Made by a program: the position numbers and the translations under genes | Shown: piece after piece, positions 1 through 9,001 of the stretch | Position numbering within the stretch: the stretch's first letter is position 1 | Layout of the letters: the number at the start of each line of letters is the position of its first letter | The notes under the pieces: model-generated | What the model saw: only the letters and a program-made list of their open reading frames with translations | Databases searched by the model: none | Told to the model about the DNA's origin: nothing | DNA from: an uncultured Sphingorhabdus sp. | Lineage (GTDB): Bacteria; Pseudomonadota; Alphaproteobacteria; Sphingomonadales; Sphingomonadaceae | Assembly (NCBI GenBank): GCA_937873665.1 | Contig: CALMYW010000472.1 | Location: forward strand, 1-29,127 | DNA: 29,127 bases | Direction: 5' to 3'

Positions 1-1034
<1,034 letters not shown>

Positions 1035-1067
1035 GATGTCTTCCTGTCGAGAAGTGAGAAAAAGTGT

Positions 1068-1736
1068 TCAAGGGCGCGGCGAGGTCGCCGGGAGATTGCG
1101 GGCAAGGATGTTGGCGAATCCCGCGTGGGCCCGGTCCATGGATCCGGGGGTCTTGAGAAACCGCGCCTCGTAGTGAAGCGCCAGAATCAGGGCATGGATT
1201 TCGAACGCGATCTGCTTTTCGTCGGCGTTCGCGCGCAGGTGTCCTGCCTCCTTGGCCTGGACCACCGCGCGATCCATGGCTGCCAGCCAGGTATGGACCG
1301 AACTTGCCAGTGCGTCGCGCACCGGGCCGGGCCGGTCGTCAAACTCGACAGCGCCGCTGATGTAAATGCAGCCGGAGTCGATCTCGGTCGATGTGCGACG
1401 CATCCAGTTGGCGAACATCTGGCGCAGTCGTGGAAGGCCTCGGGGCTCCTGCAGGGCCGGGTAAAAGACTTCTTCCTCGAAACGATGGTGGTACTCGCGG
1501 ATTACCGAAATCTGCAACTCTTCGCGGGAACCGAAATGGGCGAAAACACCGGATTTGCTCATTCCGGTGACTTCAGCCAAGGCGCCGATGCTCAGTCCTT
1601 CCAGCCCGATTTGTGTGGCCAGGCCGAGCGCTGCGTCTACGATGGCCGCTTTGGTCTGCTGACCTTTGAGCAAGGGCCGACCTTCGGCCCGGGTGCGGGG
1701 GTGAAGCGGAGCGACTTTTGCGGTAGCAGTTGCCAT
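1068..1736 (-). CDS. TetR/AcrR-family transcriptional regulator
   Basis: A 222-residue TetR-type repressor. The DNA-binding helix-turn-helix covers about residues 49-70 (LSIGALAEVTGMSKSGVFAHF), after an N-terminal basic tail. The rest is a helical ligand-binding and dimerisation domain with the segment WLAAMDRAVVQAKEAGHLR, resembling TetR members that sense acyl-CoA or other small hydrophobic ligands. The ATG at 1736 lies 20 bp from a perfect 12-bp palindrome at 1756-1767, a likely autoregulatory operator. Downstream, 33 bp away, is the acyl-CoA dehydrogenase, its probable target. The ligand is unknown. Confidence 0.9.
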   Translation of the reverse strand: MATATAKVAPLHPRTRAEGRPLLKGQQTKAAIVDAALGLATQIGLEGLSIGALAEVTGMSKSGVFAHFGSREELQISVIREYHHRFEEEVFYPALQEPRGLPRLRQMFANWMRRTSTEIDSGCIYISGAVEFDDRPGPVRDALASSVHTWLAAMDRAVVQAKEAGHLRANADEKQIAFEIHALILALHYEARFLKTPGSMDRAHAGFANILARNLPATSPRP

Positions 1737-1755
1737 GGCTGCGAATAAATAAAAC

Positions 1756-1767
1756 GAACGATCGTTC
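1756..1767. promoter_or_regulatory. Probable TetR operator palindrome
   Basis: GAACGATCGTTC is a perfect 12-bp inverted repeat 20 bp upstream of the TetR start at 1736, flanked by A4 and T4 tracts. Its core matches the kind of short, strong palindrome that TetR/AcrR repressors bind in their own promoters. The position and symmetry are seen directly; binding is inferred. Confidence 0.65.
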
Positions 1768-1839
1768 TATTTTGCAGCACTTTCGCCGCGGGAGAGGCGA
1801 TTTCCCCGTTCTTTCTAGAGGCTTTGCCCTAGGGGTGGC

Positions 1840-1853
1840 AGGGGTTAACCCCT
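1840..1853. repeat. 14-bp palindrome with GGGTTAACCC core (copy 1)
   Basis: AGGGGTTAACCCCT is a perfect palindrome between the FAH-family gene and the TetR gene. A second palindrome, CCCTAGGG, lies just upstream at about 1828-1835. The same GGGTTAACCC core recurs at 3526-3535 in front of slmA. It has no T-tract on either side, so it does not look like a terminator; a protein-binding site is possible. Confidence 0.4.
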
Positions 1854-1897
1854 AATGAAGCGTTGCCCGCGGCCAGGTTGGCGTGGCGGACGTCGAG

Positions 1898-2764
1898 TCA
1901 GGCAGAAAAGGCGCGAACCCGCTGACGCTGAGAGCCCAGACCGGTGCCCCCGAGCTGCAGGACATCGCCGGGTTGCAGGAACTGCGGTGCGGGCCTGCCA
2001 TCTGCCGTCTTGCGCCCCATGCCTACGCCTGGCGGCGTTCCGGTCGTCACGATGTCGCCTGGCTCCAGTGTCATGAATCGGCTGACGTAGCTGATGAGCT
2101 CGGCTACGCTGAAGATCATGGTGCGGGTGTTGCCGGTCTGCATCCGCTGACCGTTGAGATCAAGCCAGAGATCGAGGTTCTGCGGATCGGCCACTTCGTC
2201 GCGGGTCAGTAACCAGGGACCAACCGGACCGAATGTGTCGCAGCCTTTGCCTTTGTCCCAGGTTCCTCCGCGCTCCAGCTGGTAAGCGCGTTCGCTGATG
2301 TCGTTGACCAGGCAGTAGCCGGCAACATGGGCCATTGCGTTTTCTTGCGTTACATGCCGCGCTCGCATTCCGATCACAACACCCAACTCAACTTCCCAGT
2401 CGGTCTTGCGTGAGCCAGGCGGCAGCACCACGTTGTCGTTCGGACCCTGGATGCAGGTTGTGGCTTTGAGGAAAATGATCGGTTCGCTCGGTATTGGCAT
2501 TGCCGCCTCCGCGGCGTGGTCGGCGTAGTTGAGCCCGATGGCAACAAATTTGCCTACGCCGGTCACAGGGGAACCCATTCGGCGCCTCCCTGAAACAGCC
2601 GGCAATTGCATCGGGTCCAGCCGCGCAAGGCGGGCGATCACCCGCGGCGACAGCTGATCAGGCCCCAAATCATCCACCACATCGCCCAGATCGCGCAGCT
2701 GGCCGGTCGGGTCGATAAGGCCGGGCCGCTCCCGGCCTGCGGGTCCGTAACGAACCAGTTTCAT
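1898..2764 (-). CDS. Fumarylacetoacetate hydrolase (FAH)-family protein
   Basis: A 288-residue metal-dependent hydrolase or isomerase of the FAH fold, the family that cleaves or rearranges beta-dicarbonyl and hydroxymuconate-type acids. The N-terminal about 65 residues form the usual small domain (MKLVRYGPAG). The catalytic domain shows GLNYADHAAE (78-87), the metal ligands in WEVELG (E124, E126) and D155 in NDISER, then KGCDTFGP and TGTPPGVGMG (241-250). The C-terminus has the family pattern LGGTGLGSQRQRV. Its size and layout fit 2-hydroxyhepta-2,4-diene-1,7-dioate isomerase or the ureidoglycolate lyase-like subgroup, but the substrate cannot be assigned. It lies 61 bp downstream of slmA on the same strand, possibly co-transcribed. 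Confidence 0.88.
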   Translation of the reverse strand: MKLVRYGPAGRERPGLIDPTGQLRDLGDVVDDLGPDQLSPRVIARLARLDPMQLPAVSGRRRMGSPVTGVGKFVAIGLNYADHAAEAAMPIPSEPIIFLKATTCIQGPNDNVVLPPGSRKTDWEVELGVVIGMRARHVTQENAMAHVAGYCLVNDISERAYQLERGGTWDKGKGCDTFGPVGPWLLTRDEVADPQNLDLWLDLNGQRMQTGNTRTMIFSVAELISYVSRFMTLEPGDIVTTGTPPGVGMGRKTADGRPAPQFLQPGDVLQLGGTGLGSQRQRVRAFSA

Positions 2765-2825
2765 GCGATTGGTCCTTTTGCCCTTGGAAATGCTCGTGTA
2801 CCCACTGCCAAAAGGTCGTCGGGCG

Positions 2826-3479
2826 CTATTGCCAAGATAGCATTGCAGTCAGGCAGGCGTCCAGCTGCTCTGTCGGGCTGCGACGAAAGCCAGAACGCGA
2901 AAATCGGTGCAATCTGCCTTGGACAAATGAGGCCAAGGTACTGGCGAGCACCTGGGCCTGCACGGTCGGCGTAGGTTCGCCGCGGTCCTGCGCGGCAACG
3001 CGAAGGCACTGACGAAGGTTCGATTCGACCCGCTCGAACAACTGATTCATCCGGTCCTGCAGCCGTTCATGTTCCAGCACCAGCGCGTCACCGACCATGA
3101 CACGCGCCATCCCGGGATTCTTTTCGGCGAACTGCAGCAACAGCGCGACCGTTCGGGCTGCCTTCCGCTGCCCATCGTCGCCACTGGACATGATCTGGTT
3201 GATGAGACCGAAAAGGCTGTCCTCGATAAAGCCAATCAAGCCCTCATACATCTGCGCTTTGCTGGCAAAGTGTCGGTAAAGCGCCGCTTCACTGACTCCC
3301 AGTCGGGCGGCAAGGGCTGCCGTAGTGACTCTTTCTCCCGCCGGCTCCTGAAGCATCTCCGCCAAAGCCTGCAAGATCTGGATCCGGCGCTCGCCCGGCT
3401 TAGGCCGCTTTCGAACAGGCTCGGTGTCCAGGTCTGCGGGGTTCGGTCCGTGGGCGCTCGGGTCGAGGTTCTGGTTCAT
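2826..3479 (-). CDS. slmA: Nucleoid occlusion factor SlmA (TetR-fold)
   Basis: A 217-residue TetR-fold protein matching SlmA, the DNA-bound inhibitor that keeps FtsZ from building a division septum over the nucleoid. The HTH is at about residues 51-72 (VTTAALAARLGVSEAALYRHF). It is followed by the SlmA-type segment FASKAQMYEGLIGFIEDSLF and the C-terminal RLHRFSRSGFRRSPTE. The frame is open upstream to 3548, but MNQNLDPSAHG at 3479 is the more plausible start because the 23 extra residues are Arg-rich and unlike the family. It sits 87 bp downstream of argB, a neighbourhood I recall from betaproteobacteria. No E. coli-type SlmA site (GTGAGTACTCAC) was noticed in the window. Confidence 0.82.
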   Translation of the reverse strand: MNQNLDPSAHGPNPADLDTEPVRKRPKPGERRIQILQALAEMLQEPAGERVTTAALAARLGVSEAALYRHFASKAQMYEGLIGFIEDSLFGLINQIMSSGDDGQRKAARTVALLLQFAEKNPGMARVMVGDALVLEHERLQDRMNQLFERVESNLRQCLRVAAQDRGEPTPTVQAQVLASTLASFVQGRLHRFSRSGFRRSPTEQLDACLTAMLSWQ

Positions 3480-3525
3480 GGCGTTACGGTCGATGCGTGA
3501 AAAAATTCTCGCATACCGAAGGCGC

Positions 3526-3535
3526 GGGTTAACCC
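3526..3535. repeat. GGGTTAACCC palindrome (copy 2) in the argB-slmA gap
   Basis: A perfect 10-bp palindrome lies 46 bp upstream of the slmA start, inside the 87-bp argB-slmA gap. It shares its full core with the longer palindrome at 1840-1853. It could be a regulator site for slmA; function is not established. Confidence 0.35.
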
Positions 3536-3566
3536 TGCGTACACACAAGCCGGGGTCGCCTTCGGC

Positions 3567-4457
3567 TCAATGCGAGCGAATCATGGTCCCGTAAGCCTGG
3601 TCGGTGAGGATTTCCAGGAGCATGGCATGGGCGACCCGTCCATCAATGATATGAACGGCATTGACGCCACTTTTGGCCGCGTCCAGTGCACCGGCAATCT
3701 TCGGCAGCATCCCACCAGAGATAGTGCCGTCCGCAAACAGTTCGTCGATCCGCCTTGCAGTCAGGTCGGTCATCAGGTGGCCTTGTTTGTCCAGCACGCC
3801 GGCGATGTTGGTCAGCATGAGTAGCTTTTCGGCCTGCAATACGGTGGCGAGTTTGGCGGCGACAACGTCGGCATTGATGTTGTAGCTTTCGTTCTGGTCG
3901 CCAAAACCAATAGGTGATACCACCGGGATGAACTGGTCGTCCTGCAAGGCGCGAACCACCGAGGGGTCGATAGAGACGATGTCGCCCACCTGGCCGACAT
4001 CGTGTTCGACCGAGGGGTCCTGATGATCTTGCATCCGTAGCTTGCGCGCCCGAATCAGTCCACCGTCGCGTCCGGTAAGGCCCACGGCCTTGCCACCCGC
4101 GGCGTTTATCAGGCCGACGATATCCTGTTGAACCTCACCGGCCAATACCCACTCGACAACTTCCATGGTTTCGGCATCAGTGACGCGCATGCCCTGGATG
4201 AATCGGCCCTCTTTTCCCAAGCGCTTGAGGGCGGCTTCAATCTGAGGGCCGCCACCATGTACCACCACCGGATTCATTCCTACAAGTTTCAGCAAAACGA
4301 CGTCCTCAGCGAACGCCTTCTGGAGAGCGGGATCTGTCATCGCATTGCCGCCGTACTTGATGACCATGGTTTTGCCATGGAATTTTCGGATGTAGGGCAA
4401 TGCCTGGGCAAGGATCGCGGCCTTGTCCTGAGGCCGCGTATCGATGGAAGTGTTCAT
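3567..4457 (-). CDS. argB: Acetylglutamate kinase
   Basis: N-acetyl-L-glutamate kinase, the second step of arginine biosynthesis (ATP-dependent phosphorylation of N-acetylglutamate) in the cytoplasm. The 296-residue protein has the amino acid kinase signatures: VIKYGGNAM with the catalytic Lys, [18 protein letters not shown], the [12 protein letters not shown] nucleotide/substrate segment and SGGMLPKI near the C-terminus. The N-terminal helix ahead of the fold ([17 protein letters not shown]) is the extension found in hexameric, arginine-inhibited enzymes, so feedback inhibition is likely. The frame stays open to 4904, but the start MNTSIDTRP at 4457 gives the normal family length and the upstream translation is low-complexity and unconserved. 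It is transcribed away from the secretion locus. Confidence 0.96.
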   Translation of the reverse strand: MNTSIDTRPQDKAAILAQALPYIRKFHGKTMVIKYGGNAMTDPALQKAFAEDVVLLKLVGMNPVVVHGGGPQIEAALKRLGKEGRFIQGMRVTDAETMEVVEWVLAGEVQQDIVGLINAAGGKAVGLTGRDGGLIRARKLRMQDHQDPSVEHDVGQVGDIVSIDPSVVRALQDDQFIPVVSPIGFGDQNESYNINADVVAAKLATVLQAEKLLMLTNIAGVLDKQGHLMTDLTARRIDELFADGTISGGMLPKIAGALDAAKSGVNAVHIIDGRVAHAMLLEILTDQAYGTMIRSH

Positions 4458-4968
4458 GGCGGGTCCTGATGAAGGGTTGTCGGCAATGGGCGCAAATGTA
4501 ACGCCACTTCCCCGCCCCCGAATCAAGAGCAAGAGCAAAAGTCTGATGGGATGGCTATCGCACAGGCGAATCCAGAGGGAAAAAAGCCAACCACGAAGGT
4601 CGGAGACTACAATGGAGGGGAAAGGAGTGTTCGGGCCCGATCTTGCGCGGGCCCCGTATGATTTTCCAACCACTCTGCATGTTCCCGGCGCGAATTTGTT
4701 ACCAAAGTGGCGACGATTGGCTAAGGAGATAAAACCAAAGGACAGTGGGGAATGCTGCAAGCGCGAGTCCATTGACAAAGCCCCGTGTTCAATCATTGGA
4801 GTTGATCTGACACGACGCCGTTGCCGGGGAGGAGTCGGTGAATGCGAGGGCGGGCCGAAAATCAACGGTGACCGTTCGACTTCGAAATTTTTGAAACACA
4901 GCAATCCAACGGAGGGCAGTCCTCACTGTGGGGATTGACGTAATGCTAATCGTGAGAAAAGGCTGAAA
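4458..4968. other. 511-bp divergent intergenic region
   Basis: The region separates argB (leftward) from the glycosyltransferase/T2SS run (rightward) and should hold promoters for both. A perfect TTGACA lies at 4772-4777 on the plus strand, but no good -10 hexamer follows at 16-18 bp, so I do not call a promoter. Two GGGCCC hexamers spaced by 10 bp (about 4636-4657) could form a short stem. A plus-strand open frame covers much of the region (4444-4938) but shows no recognisable protein features. Confidence 0.5.
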
Positions 4969-5784
4969 TTGGGTAATCGAAAAGTAACAATTTCAATCGT
5001 TGGACATGACCACGATGTTGAGATCCGCCATTTTCTTAGCGATCTATCTGCATTTGCTCAGACAAGTGTAAAAAAGGTAGTTGTCACACTCAACTTGCCG
5101 ACATCGGTTCTACCACGTTGGATTGAGGCGAGAAAATGGCCATTTCAATTGGAGGTGATCAAGAATTACAGTCCGTTGGGGTTTGGAGCGAATCACAATC
5201 AAGCCTTCGAAAAATGCGAAACAGAGTATTTTTGTGTCGTTAATCCGGATATAAGACTTCCTTATGATCCGTTTGAAGAGCTGATTTCCGAATTTACAGA
5301 CCGAAACGTTGGGTGCGTTTATCCACTTCATTTGAATGGCGATCAGGTTCCGCGTGATCATTCGAGAGAAATCCCATCGCCTGGCAGGCTGATAAAGAGG
5401 TATCTTGTTCCTGGCCATAGGAACAGAACGAGTGGAACTGATTGGGTCAATGCGGCATTCATGCTTTTTCCAGCGCGAATATACAGAATGACGGGGGGGT
5501 TTGATACCAGTTTTTTCATGTACTGCGAGGATGTGGAGATTTGTCTTAGACTCTCTTTGCAGGGCTATCGAATCAAGGTGTGTCGAAAAACCGTCGTCGA
5601 ACATGAAGCAAAGCATGCGAGTCGAAAGAAAATAGGACATCTATACTGGCATCTGCGAAGCTTGATGAAGCTTTGGAAATCCGACATTTACCGACAGTAC
5701 TGCAGTAAGCAAAACAGCAGACCACAGGAAACAGGTGAGCCTTCAATAGTCGTCGACCGAGCGGCCGTCAACTCAGTAGAATAA
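4969..5784 (+). CDS. Family 2 glycosyltransferase, rhamnosyltransferase-like
   Basis: A 271-residue GT-A fold, family 2 glycosyltransferase resembling WbbL-type rhamnosyltransferases, acting on the cytoplasmic side of the inner membrane. Visible features are the N-terminal strand KVTISIVGHDHD, the nucleotide-sugar segment GFGANHNQAF, the DxD-equivalent NPDIRLP near residue 92, and the acceptor-side motif FFMYCEDVEICLRL with the catalytic-type ED pair. The chosen start is TTG at 4969, with a weak AAAGG upstream; no in-frame ATG precedes the first beta strand. It ends 17 bp before gspF, so it heads the T2SS operon. Its base composition is AT-richer than the pseudopilin genes. A job in glycan synthesis for the secreted protein or its anchor is inferred from position. 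Confidence 0.85.
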   Translation: MGNRKVTISIVGHDHDVEIRHFLSDLSAFAQTSVKKVVVTLNLPTSVLPRWIEARKWPFQLEVIKNYSPLGFGANHNQAFEKCETEYFCVVNPDIRLPYDPFEELISEFTDRNVGCVYPLHLNGDQVPRDHSREIPSPGRLIKRYLVPGHRNRTSGTDWVNAAFMLFPARIYRMTGGFDTSFFMYCEDVEICLRLSLQGYRIKVCRKTVVEHEAKHASRKKIGHLYWHLRSLMKLWKSDIYRQYCSKQNSRPQETGEPSIVVDRAAVNSVE

Positions 5785-5801
5785 CAGATATATCGAAGCA
5801 G

Positions 5802-7007
5802 ATGAGATACGATTTCCGGGCGATCGATCGGAGCGGCCATCAGATAGTCGACAGCTTGGAAGCCGGTAACGAAGATGAAGCAATAAGTACTTTGCTGTTG
5901 CGCGAGTTGACACCATTGACGGTGACTCCGGTTGATTTTAGAAAATCTCACCGAGTTACGGTAAGGCATAAAAAAATCAGCCAGTCAGAGTTGGCAGCGA
6001 TGATCCGTGAACTAGCGACCATGCTGGAATCGGGCGTATCAGTGATAGACGCGGTCGAAACCCTGGGCGATCAGTCTTTGCACGCGAGCCTTTCGAGCGC
6101 CTTGAAAAATATCTACCACGCGTTGCAACAAGGGCAACCGTTCTCTAAAGCACTGGAAGCTTCAGACCTGAAGTTTCCCCCCTATGTCACTGTGTTGGCT
6201 GGCGCTGGGGAGGCCACCGGAGAAATGGCGGTATGTCTGAATAATGCGGCCGAGCAAATGGAATTTGACCTCAAACTGCGCAATGAAACCCGCGAAGCAC
6301 TGACCTATCCTACGATCCTGATCGCTTCGGGAGTATTTGCAATCGGATTCATCTTCGCGTTCGTTGTCCCTCGGTTCTCTTCCATGTTAGAGGGTCGAGG
6401 GGTAGACCTACCGTTGCTTTCCATTGTGGTATTGCGAGCCGGCGCTTATATGAACGAAAATTGGAATCTGGTACTCGGGGCTTTGGCAGTAGTTGTTTGC
6501 ACCTTCTGGTTCGCCCTCCGAAGCCGGACTGTCACGGATCAAGCCAGAGAAATCGCCTTGAGATTGCCGGTTATCGGGAAATGGATCGTCGCTGCAGATA
6601 CGGCGCGCTGGACCTCCATGTTAAGTGTATTGATAGCGGGGCGGGTTCCGATCCTCAGTGCTGTGGAGATGGCATCATCTTCGGTTCTTTTGATCCGAAC
6701 GAGAGACATGTTGAACGCGGTTGAAAACGACATACGGAATGGACGGGCGCTCTCTGATGCTGTTGCCGATCGAAAACTTCTTGGTGATACGGCCTTGACC
6801 ATGCTTCGGGTTGGCGAGAAAGCGGGTGCAATGTCAAAAATGATTGCATATATCGCCAAAAACAGTACGGAACATCATCGCGCGATGCAGCGCAGGATTG
6901 TTGCATTGACCGAGCCAGTCAGCATCATCGTTATAGGTATATCACTCGGAACTATCATGGTGGGAGTAATCCTTGCGATGACGAGCCTAACTGAAATTAA
7001 ATTCTGA
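5802..7007 (+). CDS. gspF: T2SS inner-membrane platform protein GspF
   Basis: A 401-residue polytopic inner-membrane protein at the centre of the T2SS assembly platform, which couples the GspE ATPase to pseudopilus growth. There are two T2SSF domains, the first at about residues 65-190 (LAAMIRELATMLESGVSV, GAGEATGEM) and the second after residue 265 (WTSMLSVLIAGRVPILSAV, VGEKAGAM). Transmembrane helices lie at about 169-190, 222-239 and 371-393. Length and layout match GspF/PilC proteins. gspG starts 6 bp downstream. The order F-G-H-I-J-K-L-M-N-D matches the Xanthomonas xps type rather than the C-D-E-F type; the family's usual preceding gene, gspE, is missing here and lies at 17167-18903. Confidence 0.93.
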   Translation: MRYDFRAIDRSGHQIVDSLEAGNEDEAISTLLLRELTPLTVTPVDFRKSHRVTVRHKKISQSELAAMIRELATMLESGVSVIDAVETLGDQSLHASLSSALKNIYHALQQGQPFSKALEASDLKFPPYVTVLAGAGEATGEMAVCLNNAAEQMEFDLKLRNETREALTYPTILIASGVFAIGFIFAFVVPRFSSMLEGRGVDLPLLSIVVLRAGAYMNENWNLVLGALAVVVCTFWFALRSRTVTDQAREIALRLPVIGKWIVAADTARWTSMLSVLIAGRVPILSAVEMASSSVLLIRTRDMLNAVENDIRNGRALSDAVADRKLLGDTALTMLRVGEKAGAMSKMIAYIAKNSTEHHRAMQRRIVALTEPVSIIVIGISLGTIMVGVILAMTSLTEIKF

Positions 7008-7013
7008 TCATCA

Positions 7014-7505
7014 ATGAAAATCATGTTGGAGTCTGAAAAAAGGGGAGCGGGCCTGATATTTCCGCATTCCTCGGGCGGTTTTACTTTGATTGAAATGCTC
7101 GTCGTTCTGGTGCTCGTTGGCTTGTTGGCTGGCCTGGTTGGACCAAGGCTATTCTCAAGAGTCGATACGGCAAAAGCCCAAACCGCGCAAGCCCAAATTA
7201 AGCTTCTCAAGGGCGCACTGGAAACCCTTCGGTTGGATGTAGGGGAGTATCCACGGTCGCCAGACGGGCTCTCGTGGTTGGCCTCCCCTCCGCCTGACTC
7301 GCAACTAGCTGCCCGTTGGCGCGGCCCCTATCTCGACGGTGTTGTGCCACATGATCCATGGGGGCGCGCCTATCAGTACGTTCCGCCGGCAACCACCAAT
7401 CAACCCTTTCGGCTCCTCTCTTTGGGAGCGGATGGCAAACCAGGTGGGAGCGGTAACGATGCCGATGTTGGCGACGTTTCAGTGAGCGAGGTCGGGCGAA
7501 ACTGA
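7014..7505 (+). CDS. gspG: T2SS major pseudopilin GspG
   Basis: The main subunit of the periplasmic pseudopilus. The 163-residue prepilin has the peptidase site G22-F23 followed by FTLIEMLVVLVLVG, with Glu at +5, then the hydrophobic helix. Downstream are the GspG marks GEYPRSPDGL and HDPWGRAYQYV, and a C-terminal LGADGKPGGSGNDAD loop that matches the calcium-binding loop of GspG. The leader is long (22 residues) if the ATG at 7014 is used; ATG at 7023 would shorten it by three. Processing needs a GspO/PilD prepilin peptidase, which is not encoded in the window. Confidence 0.95.
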   Translation: MKIMLESEKRGAGLIFPHSSGGFTLIEMLVVLVLVGLLAGLVGPRLFSRVDTAKAQTAQAQIKLLKGALETLRLDVGEYPRSPDGLSWLASPPPDSQLAARWRGPYLDGVVPHDPWGRAYQYVPPATTNQPFRLLSLGADGKPGGSGNDADVGDVSVSEVGRN

Positions 7506-7516
7506 GAGCTTTCGAA

Positions 7517-7939
7517 ATGGCTCGCCCACGGCATATGCCCTTCGGATTCACGTTGCTTGAGATCTTGCTGGTGTTGGTGTTGGTGGGCTTGATCGTTTCG
7601 ATCTCCGTCCCGCCCATCTCACGACAAATAGACCAGCGGGCAGAACAGGCCGCCATCCAGGAAATACTTGCTGTGATATCGGCGCTTCCTGTCCGCGTCA
7701 TGAACGCCGGGCGATCCGTCGACATCGAACTTCTCCGCCAGGATGCGCCGCTTGGGGAAAGAATTCCCCCACAATGGCTGGTTGAGTTCGAACCGGTTTT
7801 GCGTATAACGCCCGCTCCGTCGTGTAACGAAACGGTAGTCATCATCCGGTCGCAGCGAGAACCGTCATTTGAGCGCCGACTCCGAATTGAAGCAAGAACC
7901 TGTCGCATTCAGCCCGGCACATTGGCGGGAGCCAATTGA
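7517..7939 (+). CDS. gspH: T2SS minor pseudopilin, GspH-like
   Basis: A 140-residue minor pseudopilin with a short basic leader (MARPRHMPFG) and the cleavage motif G10-FTLLEILLVLVLVG, Glu at +5. The body is shorter than most GspH proteins and ends with a single Cys-containing strand. It is assigned as GspH from its place directly after gspG and before the I, J and K pseudopilins; the soluble domain alone is too divergent to tell H from other minor subunits. It begins 11 bp after gspG and its last 71 bp overlap the next gene. Confidence 0.8.
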   Translation: MARPRHMPFGFTLLEILLVLVLVGLIVSISVPPISRQIDQRAEQAAIQEILAVISALPVRVMNAGRSVDIELLRQDAPLGERIPPQWLVEFEPVLRITPAPSCNETVVIIRSQREPSFERRLRIEARTCRIQPGTLAGAN

Positions 7940-8372
7940 TATCGGGCCACGCCAACGTGGCTTTGGCTTGCTGGAAGCCCTGGTTGCACTGGTGCTTTTT
8001 GCCGGGGCTGGCGTGGTTACGATTTCGTGGCTCCAGCAAAGCCTTTCTACGGCAATTCGACTCAATACAGCAGCTAAAGAAGACCAGGTGCGTTTGGCGG
8101 CGCTGTCGATCATCCGGTCGACGGATTTATGGGCGCGACCAGCTGGGAGCGCAAGGATAGGGGAGTACATTGTCGAATGGACCAGCCAACCTGTCGGCCC
8201 TGACGAGATGCAGAGCGGTTATCCCATTGGATCCGGAAAGCACATGATGCGATTGGTTCGAGTACAGATGATTGTTCGACACAGCATAAATTCACAATTA
8301 CTCACCAATGACGAATTGCTGTCAACAGCATCTCGGCAAGTAGTGGCCGGGAAAAAAGCAGCGTTGCCGTGA
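7869..8372 (+). CDS. gspI: T2SS minor pseudopilin, GspI-like
   Basis: A prepilin-type protein with RGFGLLEALVALVLFAGAG: the cleavage Gly, Glu at +5 and a GspI-like helix. The start is uncertain. The longest frame opens with TTG at 7869 and gives a 30-residue leader; TTG at 7887 is also possible, and both lie inside gspH. No ATG or GTG and no clear Shine-Dalgarno is available before the cleavage site, so translation is probably coupled to gspH. GspI forms the tip complex with GspJ and GspK. Its stop overlaps the GTG of gspJ. Confidence 0.8.
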   Translation: MSADSELKQEPVAFSPAHWREPIDIGPRQRGFGLLEALVALVLFAGAGVVTISWLQQSLSTAIRLNTAAKEDQVRLAALSIIRSTDLWARPAGSARIGEYIVEWTSQPVGPDEMQSGYPIGSGKHMMRLVRVQMIVRHSINSQLLTNDELLSTASRQVVAGKKAALP

Positions 8373-9001
8373 CATTCCCGCAAAGTCAGGCCAGTGCGCA
8401 GAGCGGCTTCACATTGGTGGAGACCATGATTGCGTTAGTTGTCACAAGCATGTTGACCGCTTTGCTGGTGTCGGCGTTGTTTTTTGCAACCAGAACCCAG
8501 ACGGCAGTTTCCGACAGTACTACTATTTTTCAGGAGGAGGCTGTCCAGAGAAACCGATTCGACTATGTAATTGGAGCCTGCCTGCCCGGCAGGGTGAAGG
8601 CGGTTCCAACGTTCATCGCTACAGAAAATGCGATCAGGTGTTACGCCGGCCAGAGCCTCAGTGAGCGTAGATTGCCAGTTCCTTTGTGGATAAACTGGAA
8701 ACTTGAGTACGGTAGCACTGGAGATACGGATTTGGTCTATTTCGACGAGGCTATGCCAGTAGGGGCCAAATTTCGAGTTGCCCAGTTTCCAGGAAAGGTC
8801 ATATTTCAGTTCCGGTTGAGAAATGGCGAGGCGTCCAAGAAGTGGCCGCCGTCTGATGACAAGACCACTTGGTTGCCCGAGCGCATCGAAATCGTCGCGC
8901 CGAGCCAGGCAGACGGGACCACCGGATGGGTTTCATCGATCCGGGCTTCTAGCTGGCCCGAGCCAGAAAGCCCCTCCCTTTTTGGGATCCCTTTGCGATG
9001 A
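8369..9001 (+). CDS. gspJ: T2SS minor pseudopilin, GspJ-like
   Basis: A 210-residue prepilin-type protein starting at GTG 8369, which overlaps the gspI stop by 4 bp. The leader MTFPQSQASAQSG precedes FTLVETMIALVVTSM (Glu at +5), followed by a long hydrophobic helix and a beta-rich soluble domain of about 170 residues, as in GspJ. Two Cys residues (ACLPGR, IRCYAG) could form a disulfide. It is expected in the pseudopilus tip with I and K. Its TGA overlaps the ATG of gspK. Confidence 0.82.
   Translation: MTFPQSQASAQSGFTLVETMIALVVTSMLTALLVSALFFATRTQTAVSDSTTIFQEEAVQRNRFDYVIGACLPGRVKAVPTFIATENAIRCYAGQSLSERRLPVPLWINWKLEYGSTGDTDLVYFDEAMPVGAKFRVAQFPGKVIFQFRLRNGEASKKWPPSDDKTTWLPERIEIVAPSQADGTTGWVSSIRASSWPEPESPSLFGIPLR

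Noticed and set aside
4458..4904. N-terminal extension of argB
   Set aside because: The added 149 residues are unlike any acetylglutamate kinase and the ATG at 4457 gives the normal length.
4444..4938. 164-residue plus-strand frame in the intergenic gap
   Set aside because: It begins inside argB, is Lys/Arg/Pro-rich without pattern and has no ribosome binding site or recognisable domain.
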